Shown here: piece by piece, positions 7,029-14,251 of the stretch | How the letters are laid out: each line of letters opens with the position of its first letter | Position numbering within the stretch: position 1 is the first letter of the stretch | Assembly: GCA_934561555.1 (NCBI GenBank) | Contig: CAKTGQ010000032.1 | Span: forward strand, 1-17,242 | Reading direction: 5' to 3' | Length of the DNA: 17,242 nt | Source: an uncultured Faecalibacterium sp. | Lineage (GTDB): Bacteria > Bacillota > Clostridia > Oscillospirales > Ruminococcaceae | The notes under the pieces: generated by a model | What the model saw: the letters and a program-made list of their open reading frames with translations, nothing else | The model's database searches: none | Told to the model about the DNA's origin: nothing | Made by a program: the position numbers and the translations under genes

Positions 7029-7081
7029 AACCCTCTCCGTCAGTGCTGACGCACTGCCGCCTCTCCCCGAAGGGCGAGGTT
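7029..7081 (+). repeat. Second copy of the CCCTCTCCGTCAGTGC intergenic repeat (single arm)
   Basis: This 53-base copy matches 5343-5394 with one substitution (A to G) and one extra C. It lacks the inverted second arm seen at 5427-5473. It sits between the binding-protein terminator and the ribosome binding site of the first permease, so it would be in the leader of any readthrough transcript. Confidence 0.8.
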
Positions 7082-7116
7082 CAAGAGGAAAATTATTGAT
7101 ACAAGGAGGTCTCGCT

Positions 7117-8028
7117 GTGTCCAACGCAAAAGCTGTTGCGCTGAAAAAGCATAATTTCGGCGATGATACCAAAGTCGGCTACCTGCTGCTGGCTCCGTGG
7201 CTGTTCGGCTTCATCTTTATGTATGTCATCCCGGCTGCCATGTCCATCTACTATTCCTTTACGGATTATAACCTGCTGTCCGCACCCAACTGGGTGGGCC
7301 TGAAAAACTACATCACCATCTTTACCGCAGATGCAATGTTCCGCAAGGCTCTGGCAGTCACCTTCCTCTACGTTTTTATCATGGTGCCGCTGCGCCTCGC
7401 CTTTGCGCTGTTCGTAGCCACCCTGCTGAACAAAAAGCACATGGGCATGGCGTTCTACCGCGTGCTGTACTACATCCCCTCCATCGTGGGCGGCTCCATC
7501 GCCGTTTCCGTGGTGTGGAAGCAGGTGTTCGGCAACAAGGGCGTGTTCATGAGCCTGCTTTCCGCCCTTGGCATTGAACAGAAATACTCCCTGCTGGGCA
7601 ACCCCAAGACCGCCCTGCTGGTCATCGTGCTGATGGGCGTGTGGCAGTTCGGCTCCTGTATGCTGGTGTTCCTCTCCGGCCTGAAGCAGATCCCCGTCTC
7701 CCTGTACGAGTCCGCTTCGCTGGACGGTGCATCCAAATTCCAGCAGTTCTGGAAGATCACCATGCCCATGCTGACCCCCACCATCTTCTTTAACCTCATC
7801 CAGCAGATCATCACCGGCTTCCGCGTGTTTACCGAGAGCTACGTTATCACCAACGGCGGCCCCATGAACAGCACCCTGACCTATGTGCTGTATTTGTACC
7901 GCTCGGCATTTGCAAACTTCCACATGGGCTACTCCTGCGCACTGGCATGGATCCTGGTCGCCCTTATCGGCATTATGACCGCCATCCTGTTCAAGAGCCA
8001 GAAGAGCTGGGTCCACTACGAAGGCTAA
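7117..8028 (+). CDS. Sugar ABC transporter permease, MsmF/UgpA type
   Basis: The 303-residue inner-membrane permease has six predicted transmembrane segments. The first is VGYLLLAPWLFGFIFMYVI, followed by a periplasm-facing loop and the SYYSFTDYN-like stretch usual in the family. The EAA loop that docks the ATPase is YESASLDGASKFQQFWKITM, with the conserved Gly and the later Pro. The start is GTG at 7117, with AAGGAGG 7 bases upstream; no better ATG precedes the first membrane helix. The gene is 12 bases upstream of the second permease and is translated from the same transcript. The first residues, MSNAKAVALKKHNF, are a short basic cytoplasmic leader typical of this permease type. Confidence 0.92.
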   Translation: MSNAKAVALKKHNFGDDTKVGYLLLAPWLFGFIFMYVIPAAMSIYYSFTDYNLLSAPNWVGLKNYITIFTADAMFRKALAVTFLYVFIMVPLRLAFALFVATLLNKKHMGMAFYRVLYYIPSIVGGSIAVSVVWKQVFGNKGVFMSLLSALGIEQKYSLLGNPKTALLVIVLMGVWQFGSCMLVFLSGLKQIPVSLYESASLDGASKFQQFWKITMPMLTPTIFFNLIQQIITGFRVFTESYVITNGGPMNSTLTYVLYLYRSAFANFHMGYSCALAWILVALIGIMTAILFKSQKSWVHYEG

Positions 8029-8040
8029 GGAGGAGTAAAA

Positions 8041-8892
8041 ATGGTCGGTCAGAAAAGTTCCAAAGTACAATCGGTATTCTTCCACATTTTCTCCTGCCTG
8101 CTGGGCTTCATCATGGTGTATCCGCTGCTATGGCTGCTGATGAGCTCCTTCAAGTCCAACGACACCATGTTCCACAACGCGTGGTCGCTCATCCCGGAAA
8201 AGTGGGACACCCTCAAGAACTACTCCTCCGGCTGGGAGGGCATTGCAGGCATCCCGTTCTGGCGTTTCACCCTGAACAGTGTCATCGTCACGGTAGTGTC
8301 GGTGGTGGGCACCATCTTCTGCTCCCTGCTGGCAGCCTACGCGGTCTCCCGCCTGAAATTCCGGGGTGCAAACTTCTGGTTCGGCTGCATCGTCATGACC
8401 ATGATGATCCCTTCGCAGGTCATGGTGGTGCCCCAGTACATCATCCTGAAAAAGCTGGGTCTCTCCGACACGCTGTTGTCCATGACCCTGCCGTGGGTGT
8501 TCGGCTACGGCTTCTTCATCTTCCTGATCGCCCAGTATATGCGCGGTATCCCGCGTGATCTGGACGAAGCCGCCATGCTGGACGGCTGCTCCAAGCCCGG
8601 CATCCTGTTCAAGATCATGATCCCCATCGTGAAGCCTGCTATCGTCACGGCAGCCATCTTCGCCTTCTACTGGATCTGGCAGGACTTCTTCCAGCCGCTG
8701 ATCTTCGTGTCCAGCCCCAAGAACTACACCATCCCGCTGGCACTGAAGCTTTATACCGACCCCAACAGCTACAACAACTACGGCGGTCTGTTCGCCATGT
8801 CGGTGCTGTCGCTGCTGCCGGTCATCATCGTGTTCATCGCGTTCCAGAAGTATATCGTTGAGGGCATCGCCACCGACGGTATCAAGGGTTAA
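8041..8892 (+). CDS. Sugar ABC transporter permease, MsmG/UgpE type
   Basis: The 283-residue partner permease has six predicted membrane segments, beginning FFHIFSCLLGFIMVYPLLWLLM. The WRFTLNSVIVT stretch and the EAA loop DLDEAAMLDGCSKPGILFKI mark it as the second CUT1 permease. The ATG at 8041 has AAGGAGGAG about 6-9 bases upstream. It pairs with the product of 7117-8028 to form the membrane channel. No ATP-binding subunit follows, so energy coupling must come from an ATPase encoded elsewhere, as with shared MsmK/UgpC proteins in other Firmicutes. A terminator hairpin follows the stop codon. Confidence 0.92.
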   Translation: MVGQKSSKVQSVFFHIFSCLLGFIMVYPLLWLLMSSFKSNDTMFHNAWSLIPEKWDTLKNYSSGWEGIAGIPFWRFTLNSVIVTVVSVVGTIFCSLLAAYAVSRLKFRGANFWFGCIVMTMMIPSQVMVVPQYIILKKLGLSDTLLSMTLPWVFGYGFFIFLIAQYMRGIPRDLDEAAMLDGCSKPGILFKIMIPIVKPAIVTAAIFAFYWIWQDFFQPLIFVSSPKNYTIPLALKLYTDPNSYNNYGGLFAMSVLSLLPVIIVFIAFQKYIVEGIATDGIKG

Positions 8893-8905
8893 ATCAAACT
8901 TTATC

Positions 8906-8938
8906 AAGGCACTGTGCAGCACGTACAGTGCCTTTTTT
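8906..8938 (+). terminator. Intra-operon terminator between permease and GH115 genes
   Basis: AAGGCACTGT (8906-8915) pairs with ACAGTGCCTT (8925-8934) around a 9-base loop, and the T run extends to 8938. It lies 13 bases after the second permease and 18 bases before the next ATG, so expression of the GH115 and kinase genes probably depends on readthrough. No clear promoter is visible between it and the next gene. Confidence 0.82.
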
Positions 8939-8956
8939 CAAAAGAGAGGTACTCTT

Positions 8957-10963
8957 ATGATTCTCAACCGCAACAGCCAGATCATTTCCTGTGAGGAGAC
9001 AAAACCTGTTCAGTATGCCGTTTCTGCCCTGTACCGGGATATAAAAGCAGTGTTCACCGAAACGGATGCTCCCGGCGATGCCATCCGCCTTGCCAAAGAC
9101 AGCGACCTTGCACCGGAGTGCTTCTGCCTGCAGGTGCACGACAATGCGCTTCTGCTCACCGCCGCCGACACGCTGGGCTTTGTGTACGGCCTGTTCGAGG
9201 TCAGCAAGCGCTTTCTGGGCGTGCAGCCCTTCTGGTTCTGGAACGACCAGAAATTCATCAAAACGGACAGCGTGACCGTGCCGCAGAACTTCACCTACGA
9301 GAGCAAGCCTGCCCGGGTGCGGTATCGCGGCTGGTTCGTCAATGACGAAACGCTCATCTCCCACTGGAAGGTAGAGCGCCGCAGCGACCTTTCCTTTGCC
9401 ATGGTGTTTGAAACGCTGCTGCGCTTGGGCGGCAATCTGGTGATTCCCGGCACGGGCGAAAACGGCCACCGCTACCACGACCTTGCCGCCGATATGGGGC
9501 TTATCATCACCCATCATCACGCCGAGCCGCTGGGTGCCAAAATGTTCGTGCAAGCGTACCCGGAGCTGGAACCCAAGTTCAGCCTGTACCCGGAAAAGTT
9601 CCGCGCCCTGTGGCAGGATGCCATTGACCGGCAGAAAGCCACCCCCACGGTATGGAACATCGGCTTCCGGGGACAGGGCGACAAGCCTTTCTGGGAGGAT
9701 GACCCGCAGTACGATACCCCCGAAAAGCGCGGCGCGCTCATCTCCCGCCTCATCCGGGAGCAGTATGCACTGGTCAAACAGAACGACCCACACGCCATCT
9801 GCTGCACGAACCTTTACGGCGAGACTATGGAACTGTATCAGCAGGGCTGCCTTGACCTGCCGGAGGATGTCATTAAAATTTGGGCAGACAACGGCTTCGG
9901 CAAGATGGTCAGCCGCCGTCAGGGCAACGCGAACCCCCGGGTGACCGCCCTGCCGCCGCTGGGCGACACCGGCGCACATGGGCTGTACTATCACGCTTCT
10001 TTCTATGATTTACAGGCCGCCAGCCACATCACCATGCTGCCCAACAGCGCCGAGTTCGTCTGTGAGGAGCTGACGAATGCCCTTGCACGCGGAGTGGATG
10101 ATTACTGGCTCATCAACTGCTCCAACGTCAAGCCCCACGCCTATCTGCTGGACTACATTGCCCAGCTGTGGCAGACCGGCAGCTGCGACCCCGAGGGGCA
10201 CCGCCTTGCCTATGCACAAGACTACTACGGCAAGCCCAACGGCCTTGCGGTGGCAAAGTGCCTTGCGGGCTACGCCGACCACGCAGTGCTTTACGGCGAA
10301 CATCTGGACGACCACGCCGGTGACCAGTTCTACAACCATGTGCCCCGGATGCTCATCACCCAGTTCGTCCGGGACCGCGCCCTGCCCTGCGAGGACCTGC
10401 AGTGGCTGTGCAACCGCCCCGCCCTGAGCGGGCAGGCTGCATGGTGCGCCGAAAAGTTCCGGGAGGCAGAAAAGAGCTACGGGCAGTATCTGCGCCAGTG
10501 CGAAGCCACTGCCGCTGCCATGACCGGCGCAGCGCGGGTGCTGTTTCAGGATACCTTGCTGCTGCAGGCACAGCTGTATGCCCTTTGGGCGCAGGGCAGT
10601 GCAGCAGTATGCGCCGCGCTGGAAGCCGGGTTTGTGGGCGACTGGCAGCACTGCTTCTATCAGGCAGGGCGGGCAAAAAATGCCTATACTGCCGCAAATG
10701 CTGCAATGCGCAGCCGCGAACACGGAAAATGGATTGACTTTTACGCCAACGAGTGTCAAACTGATATTAAGCAGTCCGCACAGGTGTGCGGCTACCTGAT
10801 GAGTTTTGCCCGCACCTTGGGCGAAGGCCCGCACTACTACGCATGGATGCGGGAGTTCGGTGACTGCGAGGCAGACCGCCGCATCATGCTGATTTTGAAC
10901 ACGGACAACCACCCGGATGACGACACGCTCTGGCGGCTGATGGAGCAGCGCTGGGGCGAGTAA
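8957..10963 (+). CDS. Glycoside hydrolase family 115-type alpha-glucuronidase
   Basis: The 668-residue protein shows the ordered conserved blocks of GH115, enzymes that remove (4-O-methyl)glucuronic acid from xylan. They are RYRGWFVNDE (122-131), LLRLGGNLVIP (154-164), THHHAEP (185-191), WNIGFRGQGDKPFW (233-246), LYGETMELY (286-294), IWADNGFG (308-315), GLYYHASFYD (342-351) and LINCSNVKPH (385-394). The N-terminal part (about 1-110) resembles the small domain preceding the barrel in several glucuronidase families. There is no signal peptide, so it should act in the cytoplasm on imported oligosaccharides. It is shorter than many secreted GH115 enzymes, lacking their C-terminal accessory domain. 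AGAGAGG precedes the ATG at 8957. The kinase gene follows 9 bases later. Family membership is strong; substrate is inferred from the family. Confidence 0.85.
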   Translation: MILNRNSQIISCEETKPVQYAVSALYRDIKAVFTETDAPGDAIRLAKDSDLAPECFCLQVHDNALLLTAADTLGFVYGLFEVSKRFLGVQPFWFWNDQKFIKTDSVTVPQNFTYESKPARVRYRGWFVNDETLISHWKVERRSDLSFAMVFETLLRLGGNLVIPGTGENGHRYHDLAADMGLIITHHHAEPLGAKMFVQAYPELEPKFSLYPEKFRALWQDAIDRQKATPTVWNIGFRGQGDKPFWEDDPQYDTPEKRGALISRLIREQYALVKQNDPHAICCTNLYGETMELYQQGCLDLPEDVIKIWADNGFGKMVSRRQGNANPRVTALPPLGDTGAHGLYYHASFYDLQAASHITMLPNSAEFVCEELTNALARGVDDYWLINCSNVKPHAYLLDYIAQLWQTGSCDPEGHRLAYAQDYYGKPNGLAVAKCLAGYADHAVLYGEHLDDHAGDQFYNHVPRMLITQFVRDRALPCEDLQWLCNRPALSGQAAWCAEKFREAEKSYGQYLRQCEATAAAMTGAARVLFQDTLLLQAQLYALWAQGSAAVCAALEAGFVGDWQHCFYQAGRAKNAYTAANAAMRSREHGKWIDFYANECQTDIKQSAQVCGYLMSFARTLGEGPHYYAWMREFGDCEADRRIMLILNTDNHPDDDTLWRLMEQRWGE

Positions 10964-10972
10964 GGAGAGCCT

Positions 10973-12745
10973 ATGTTCCGCTGCTGTAAACGCAGATTTC
11001 TTGATTTGCCGCTGGCACAGAAGTTTGTGGGCATTTTTGTGGTGCTCACCCTGCTCAGCGGCGCGCTGATGATCGGCGCGCTGCATCTGGGGCTTTCGGT
11101 GTTTGAGGAAAAGTTCTACGAGAAGTCCTTACAGGAGCTGGACTTTTTTGTGCAGCGGGTGGACGATGATATTCAGGATATCGACACCCTGACCCGCAGC
11201 ATCGCGGTGGATTCCAACATTCAGGAACAGCTGAACGCCCTGGCGCAGGCAGACCCGCAGACCGCCAATTACTACTATCTGCTTACCGGTGTGCGCCCGC
11301 TGCTGCTGGAAAAGATCTATCAGGACCGGCAGATCAACAGCCTGCAATACACCGACCTGAACGGCCACACCCTGACCATCGGGCAGGATATGCCCGACCC
11401 CGGCGCCGGGCGGCTGACCGCACTGGAAATGGCGCTGAACGCCACCCCCGGCGGCTTTGTGATACAGACCTCTGACAGCGCGGATTTTCCGTACATTCTG
11501 TGCGGGCGGCGCATCCTGCGCAGTCAGGACATGAGCCTGAAAAAGCTGGGCACCATCGTGGTGGCACTGGACGTGGGCAAGCTGCTGGACAACGAGATCC
11601 ACAGCCTGTCCAGCCAGCCCTCGGAGCTGTATCTCTATAACGGCACCCAGCTGATCTACCACAGCGGCGCGGGCAAAGCCGCCGCCCTGCCGCCGGAGGA
11701 GAGCGCCCACGGCTACCGCATCAGCACCATCGGGGGCAAAAAATACTACATCTGCTGGCTGACAAGCTCCGTGACCGGGCTGCGGCTGTGCAGCGTATTC
11801 GACTACCACGAAATCTATGGCCAGATCAACACCGCCCGCAACGCCCTGATCTTTGGCGAGTGTGCCATCCTGTTACTGTTTGCATGGGTACTGCTGCACA
11901 TGGCACGTCTGGTCACAAAGCCCATCCATACCCTGAGCGAAGCCATGCAGACCGTGGACCAGCAGGAGGGCAATTTTGCCGCTGCCCGCGCCCTGCTGCC
12001 CGCCGATCCGGCAGCGGATGAGATTGGCACCCTGACGCGGGAATTTGATTCCATGCTGGGCAAGATCGACACCCTCATCCACGAAAACTACGAAAAGCAG
12101 CTGCTTTTGCAGGAGACCCGCTACAAGATGCTGCAAGCGCAGATCAACCCGCACTTTTTGTACAACACTCTTGGTACCCTGAACTGGCTGGTAAAGGCGG
12201 GCAACCGGGAGGATGCCTGCAAGATGATCGTCAGTCTGGGCGATATCCTGCGTGCAGCGCTGAGCCCCCGCCAGAACTCCACTGCCGCTGCCGATGTGCA
12301 TCTGGCCGAAAGCTATATCGCCATCCAGCAGCTGCGCTACCGCAGCCGGGCAGAGTTCACCCTGACTGCCTCCGGGGAGCTGGAGCAATGGTACCTACCC
12401 CACTTCACCCTGCAGCCGCTGGTGGAAAACGCGATCCATTACGGCGTGGAGGACAGTGATGAAGTGTGCCGCATCACCGTATCGGCACAGGCCGAGGGCG
12501 ACACCCTGACTTTGCGGGTGCACAACACCGGCACGCCCGTTGCACCGGAACGGCTGGCTGAGATCCGCACCTTTACGGTAAAGCCGCAGGGGCACGGCAT
12601 CGGGCTGAAAAACATCTACGAGCGGCTTTCCATGCTGTATCAGGATTTTGACTTTGATTTTAACAGCGATGAAACCGGCACCACCGTGCGCATCGTGCTG
12701 CAGCAGAGCGATTTGAAAGTGCAAAATTTACCTTCGGACGCATAA
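10973..12745 (+). CDS. YesM-like membrane sensor histidine kinase
   Basis: The 590-residue kinase has an N-terminal membrane helix (about 18-42), an extracellular sensing region (about 45-288), a second helix (about 290-310) and a HAMP linker (about 311-370). The His_kinase region follows, with phosphorylated His394 in QINPHFLYNTLGTLNWLV. The HATPase domain has Asn486 in LVENAIHYGVE and the glycine box GHGIGL (540-545). This is the LytS/YesM class that pairs with AraC-type regulators such as the one at 3874. AAGGAG lies close upstream of the ATG, 9 bases after the GH115 stop, so the two are co-translated from one transcript. The external domain probably senses a xylan-derived sugar directly or through the binding protein; that is inferred. 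A strong terminator follows. Confidence 0.92.
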   Translation: MFRCCKRRFLDLPLAQKFVGIFVVLTLLSGALMIGALHLGLSVFEEKFYEKSLQELDFFVQRVDDDIQDIDTLTRSIAVDSNIQEQLNALAQADPQTANYYYLLTGVRPLLLEKIYQDRQINSLQYTDLNGHTLTIGQDMPDPGAGRLTALEMALNATPGGFVIQTSDSADFPYILCGRRILRSQDMSLKKLGTIVVALDVGKLLDNEIHSLSSQPSELYLYNGTQLIYHSGAGKAAALPPEESAHGYRISTIGGKKYYICWLTSSVTGLRLCSVFDYHEIYGQINTARNALIFGECAILLLFAWVLLHMARLVTKPIHTLSEAMQTVDQQEGNFAAARALLPADPAADEIGTLTREFDSMLGKIDTLIHENYEKQLLLQETRYKMLQAQINPHFLYNTLGTLNWLVKAGNREDACKMIVSLGDILRAALSPRQNSTAAADVHLAESYIAIQQLRYRSRAEFTLTASGELEQWYLPHFTLQPLVENAIHYGVEDSDEVCRITVSAQAEGDTLTLRVHNTGTPVAPERLAEIRTFTVKPQGHGIGLKNIYERLSMLYQDFDFDFNSDETGTTVRIVLQQSDLKVQNLPSDA

Positions 12746-12761
12746 AACATCTGTATTTTTC

Positions 12762-12795
12762 AAAAAAGAGAACGGAAACTTCCGTTCTCTTTTTT
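12762..12795 (+). terminator. Rho-independent terminator of the carbohydrate operon
   Basis: AAAAAAGAGAACGGA (12762-12776) pairs exactly with TCCGTTCTCTTTTTT (12781-12795) around AACT. The T run makes it a strong plus-strand terminator, and the A run on the other side lets it act in both directions. Confidence 0.92.
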
Positions 12796-12843
12796 GCGTT
12801 ATGTGGTATCCTATACACAGAAAAATGAACGGAGGGTACCGTT

Positions 12844-13038
12844 ATGACGAACCAGATCACATTGGAGGTCGCAAAAATTGCCATGACAGCATTGGAGACC
12901 GTGCTGCGGAAAACTTCGCCCGGTGCAGAGGACTATCCGCAACTGGTCGCACAATACATGGATGCCGTCAGTGCATATCGGCAGGCTGTTGCAGGTACAG
13001 AAAACGCCATGAAACCGCATACCGGTACGGCCGCATAA
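12844..13038 (+). CDS. Small protein of unknown function (64 residues)
   Basis: A 64-residue protein beginning MTNQITLEVAKIAMTALETV is preceded by GGAGGG 7 bases before the ATG, so it is probably translated. It is acidic to neutral and mostly predicted helical, with a Gly/Thr/Ala C-terminus (KPHTGTAA). There is no membrane segment, zinc motif or recognisable domain. It follows the operon terminator and precedes the non-coding mobilization region, so it may be either the last chromosomal gene or the first gene of the mobile element. A TATACA lies 26 bases after the start of its upstream gap, but a matching -35 is unclear. I do not recognise the family. Confidence 0.6.
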   Translation: MTNQITLEVAKIAMTALETVLRKTSPGAEDYPQLVAQYMDAVSAYRQAVAGTENAMKPHTGTAA

Positions 13039-13624
13039 AACAGACACTTTTTCCATACAAAAGCCGCGCAGGCTTTCATTCAGACGAAACAGTAAGACTT
13101 CTGACGCTTTACTGCAATAAAATCCACAAAACCATCTTGACGAATTCCACACACAGTGGTATTTTTCTTGTAAATCCCACTGATTTTGTGGAGTAGCCTG
13201 AATCTCTCCACAAGATGTGGTCGTGTTCATTTTGAACACAGGCACAGAAAGTGGTTGGTTATCACCGTGAGACCCACCACTTCAGTGAGGAAAAGTCCAC
13301 GAAAGAATTTACCGCCCCGCAACACACCCGATTCATTTTGCCGCCGATTCCCCCGACAAAATCCATCGCTGCGCTGCGTGGGCGGTTTTCTCTTTTTGTG
13401 GGAGCTGCACCTTGAAAATTTCATGAGCCGACCGAGCGTGATACCGACTTTTCGTCAACGCCGCTGCAAAACAGGGGCAGGAACTTCGTTCGGAGCAAAC
13501 GGCGATTCCCATTACATGAGCAGCACGACCTCTACTTATTTTTTGCGTCTTAACAATTCGGAAACATTTGTTGAAAATGCGTTTTGAGCGCAGCGGTAGA
13601 GGGCAAGAACCGTCCCGTGGCCAC
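13039..13624. other. Long non-coding region with many short dyads at the mobilization-module edge
   Basis: No reading frame here has a ribosome binding site or protein-like composition. Dyads are frequent: TTGTGGAG/CTCCACAA (13186-13193 and 13206-13213), CCACA/TGTGG (13208-13220), GTGTTCA/TGAACAC (13223-13229 and 13233-13239), and an imperfect GTGGTTGGT/ACCCACCAC pair near 13251-13292. No iteron-like direct repeats were seen. It may hold the element end, a control RNA or part of the transfer origin; the sequence alone does not settle it. Confidence 0.4.
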
Positions 13625-13758
13625 AAATTTTCAATTCTTGAAAATTTCCTGTCCATCCGGGACTTCACTTCTTCAATGCGTCTGCATTTCCGAAGTGATC
13701 TTGTTGGGGCGTGCCTGCCCCAAACCCTGCTCATCATTCGTGCCTAGCGGCACGAATG
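13625..13758. other. Candidate origin of transfer (oriT)
   Basis: Four dyads are packed into 134 bases. AAATTTTCAA/TTGAAAATTT is at 13625-13634 and 13638-13647. A two-part hairpin has TCACTTC/GAAGTGA (13665-13671, 13692-13698) enclosing AATGC/GCATT (13675-13679, 13684-13688). TTGGGGC/GCCCCAA is at 13704-13710 and 13717-13723. CATTCGTGCC/GGCACGAATG is at 13735-13744 and 13749-13758. The segment lies 62 bases upstream of mobC, the usual place for an oriT. Between the last two dyads is AACCCTGCTC, which loosely resembles the CCTGC nick region of MOBP origins. The location and dyad density support the call; the nick site is a guess. Confidence 0.55.
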
Positions 13759-13779
13759 GAACGGCGTGTCGTGCTTTAC

Positions 13780-13800
13780 ATAACTTCACCGAGGAGTTAT
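13780..13800 (+). promoter_or_regulatory. Small dyad before the mobC ribosome binding site
   Basis: ATAACT (13780-13785) and AGTTAT (13795-13800) flank a 9-base spacer and end 10 bases before the GGAGG of mobC. It could be an operator for the MobC protein or a leader hairpin. Support is weak. Confidence 0.25.
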
Positions 13801-13819
13801 CGAACAGACAGGAGGTACA

Positions 13820-14251
13820 ATGACCAAAACGAATGTTCAACTGACCCCTAGCAATTCCCAGCACCACGACACGCCGAACAACAAAACGCACGTCATCAAG
13901 TTCCGTGTGACAGCGGAGGAAAAAGCGTCACTGGAACTCACTTGCAAACTCCTGAATCTCTCCCTCTCCACCTTTATTCGCCGTGCCATCCACAACGTCA
14001 AGATCGAGAAAACTGTCATCGTTGCCGGCGGCGAAGAAACCCTGACCGCTGTTTCCACCCTGCTTGCCCAGTGCAGCAGGGTGGGCACTAACCTCAACCA
14101 GCTTGCAAGGCACTTCAATTCCGGCGGTGCAGACACCGAGCAGATACGGGCGAAAATCCTTGACGAACTTGCAGACCTGACCGCATTTCGGCTGCACGCT
14201 GAGAAAGTTCTGGGTGAACTGTATGGCAACGCTCAAGCATATCGCCTCTAA
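13820..14251 (+). CDS. mobC: MobC-like mobilization accessory protein
   Basis: The 143-residue protein matches the bacterial MobC family that helps a relaxase open oriT. A polar N-terminus (1-24) precedes a ribbon-helix-helix-like part, THVIKFRVTAEEKASLELTCKL and LSLSTFIRRAIHN. The C-terminal half contains the family signature LAQCSRVGTNLNQLARHFN, followed by a helix with LRAK/ILDEL-type heptads. GGAGG lies 4 bases before the ATG, a short but workable distance. Its end overlaps the relaxase start by 29 bases, indicating translational coupling. It sits directly downstream of the oriT-like dyads, as expected for this family. Confidence 0.87.
   Translation: MTKTNVQLTPSNSQHHDTPNNKTHVIKFRVTAEEKASLELTCKLLNLSLSTFIRRAIHNVKIEKTVIVAGGEETLTAVSTLLAQCSRVGTNLNQLARHFNSGGADTEQIRAKILDELADLTAFRLHAEKVLGELYGNAQAYRL

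Noticed and set aside
7093..8922. Long minus-strand open frames opposite the two permeases
   Set aside because: His/Gly/Glu/Gln-rich translations are typical antisense shadows of membrane-protein genes; the plus strand has clear permease motifs and good ribosome binding sites.
8894..11086. Minus-strand open frames opposite the GH115 gene
   Set aside because: No recognisable motifs; the plus strand carries ordered GH115 blocks throughout.
13186..13737. Overlapping open frames in the gene-free region before mobC
   Set aside because: Arg/Ser/Cys-rich translations, no ribosome binding site, and overlap with the dyad cluster; treated as non-coding.
13039..13819. CRISPR array or iteron origin in the repeat-rich gap
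   Set aside because: The repeats are isolated inverted pairs of different sequence. No regularly spaced direct repeats were found.
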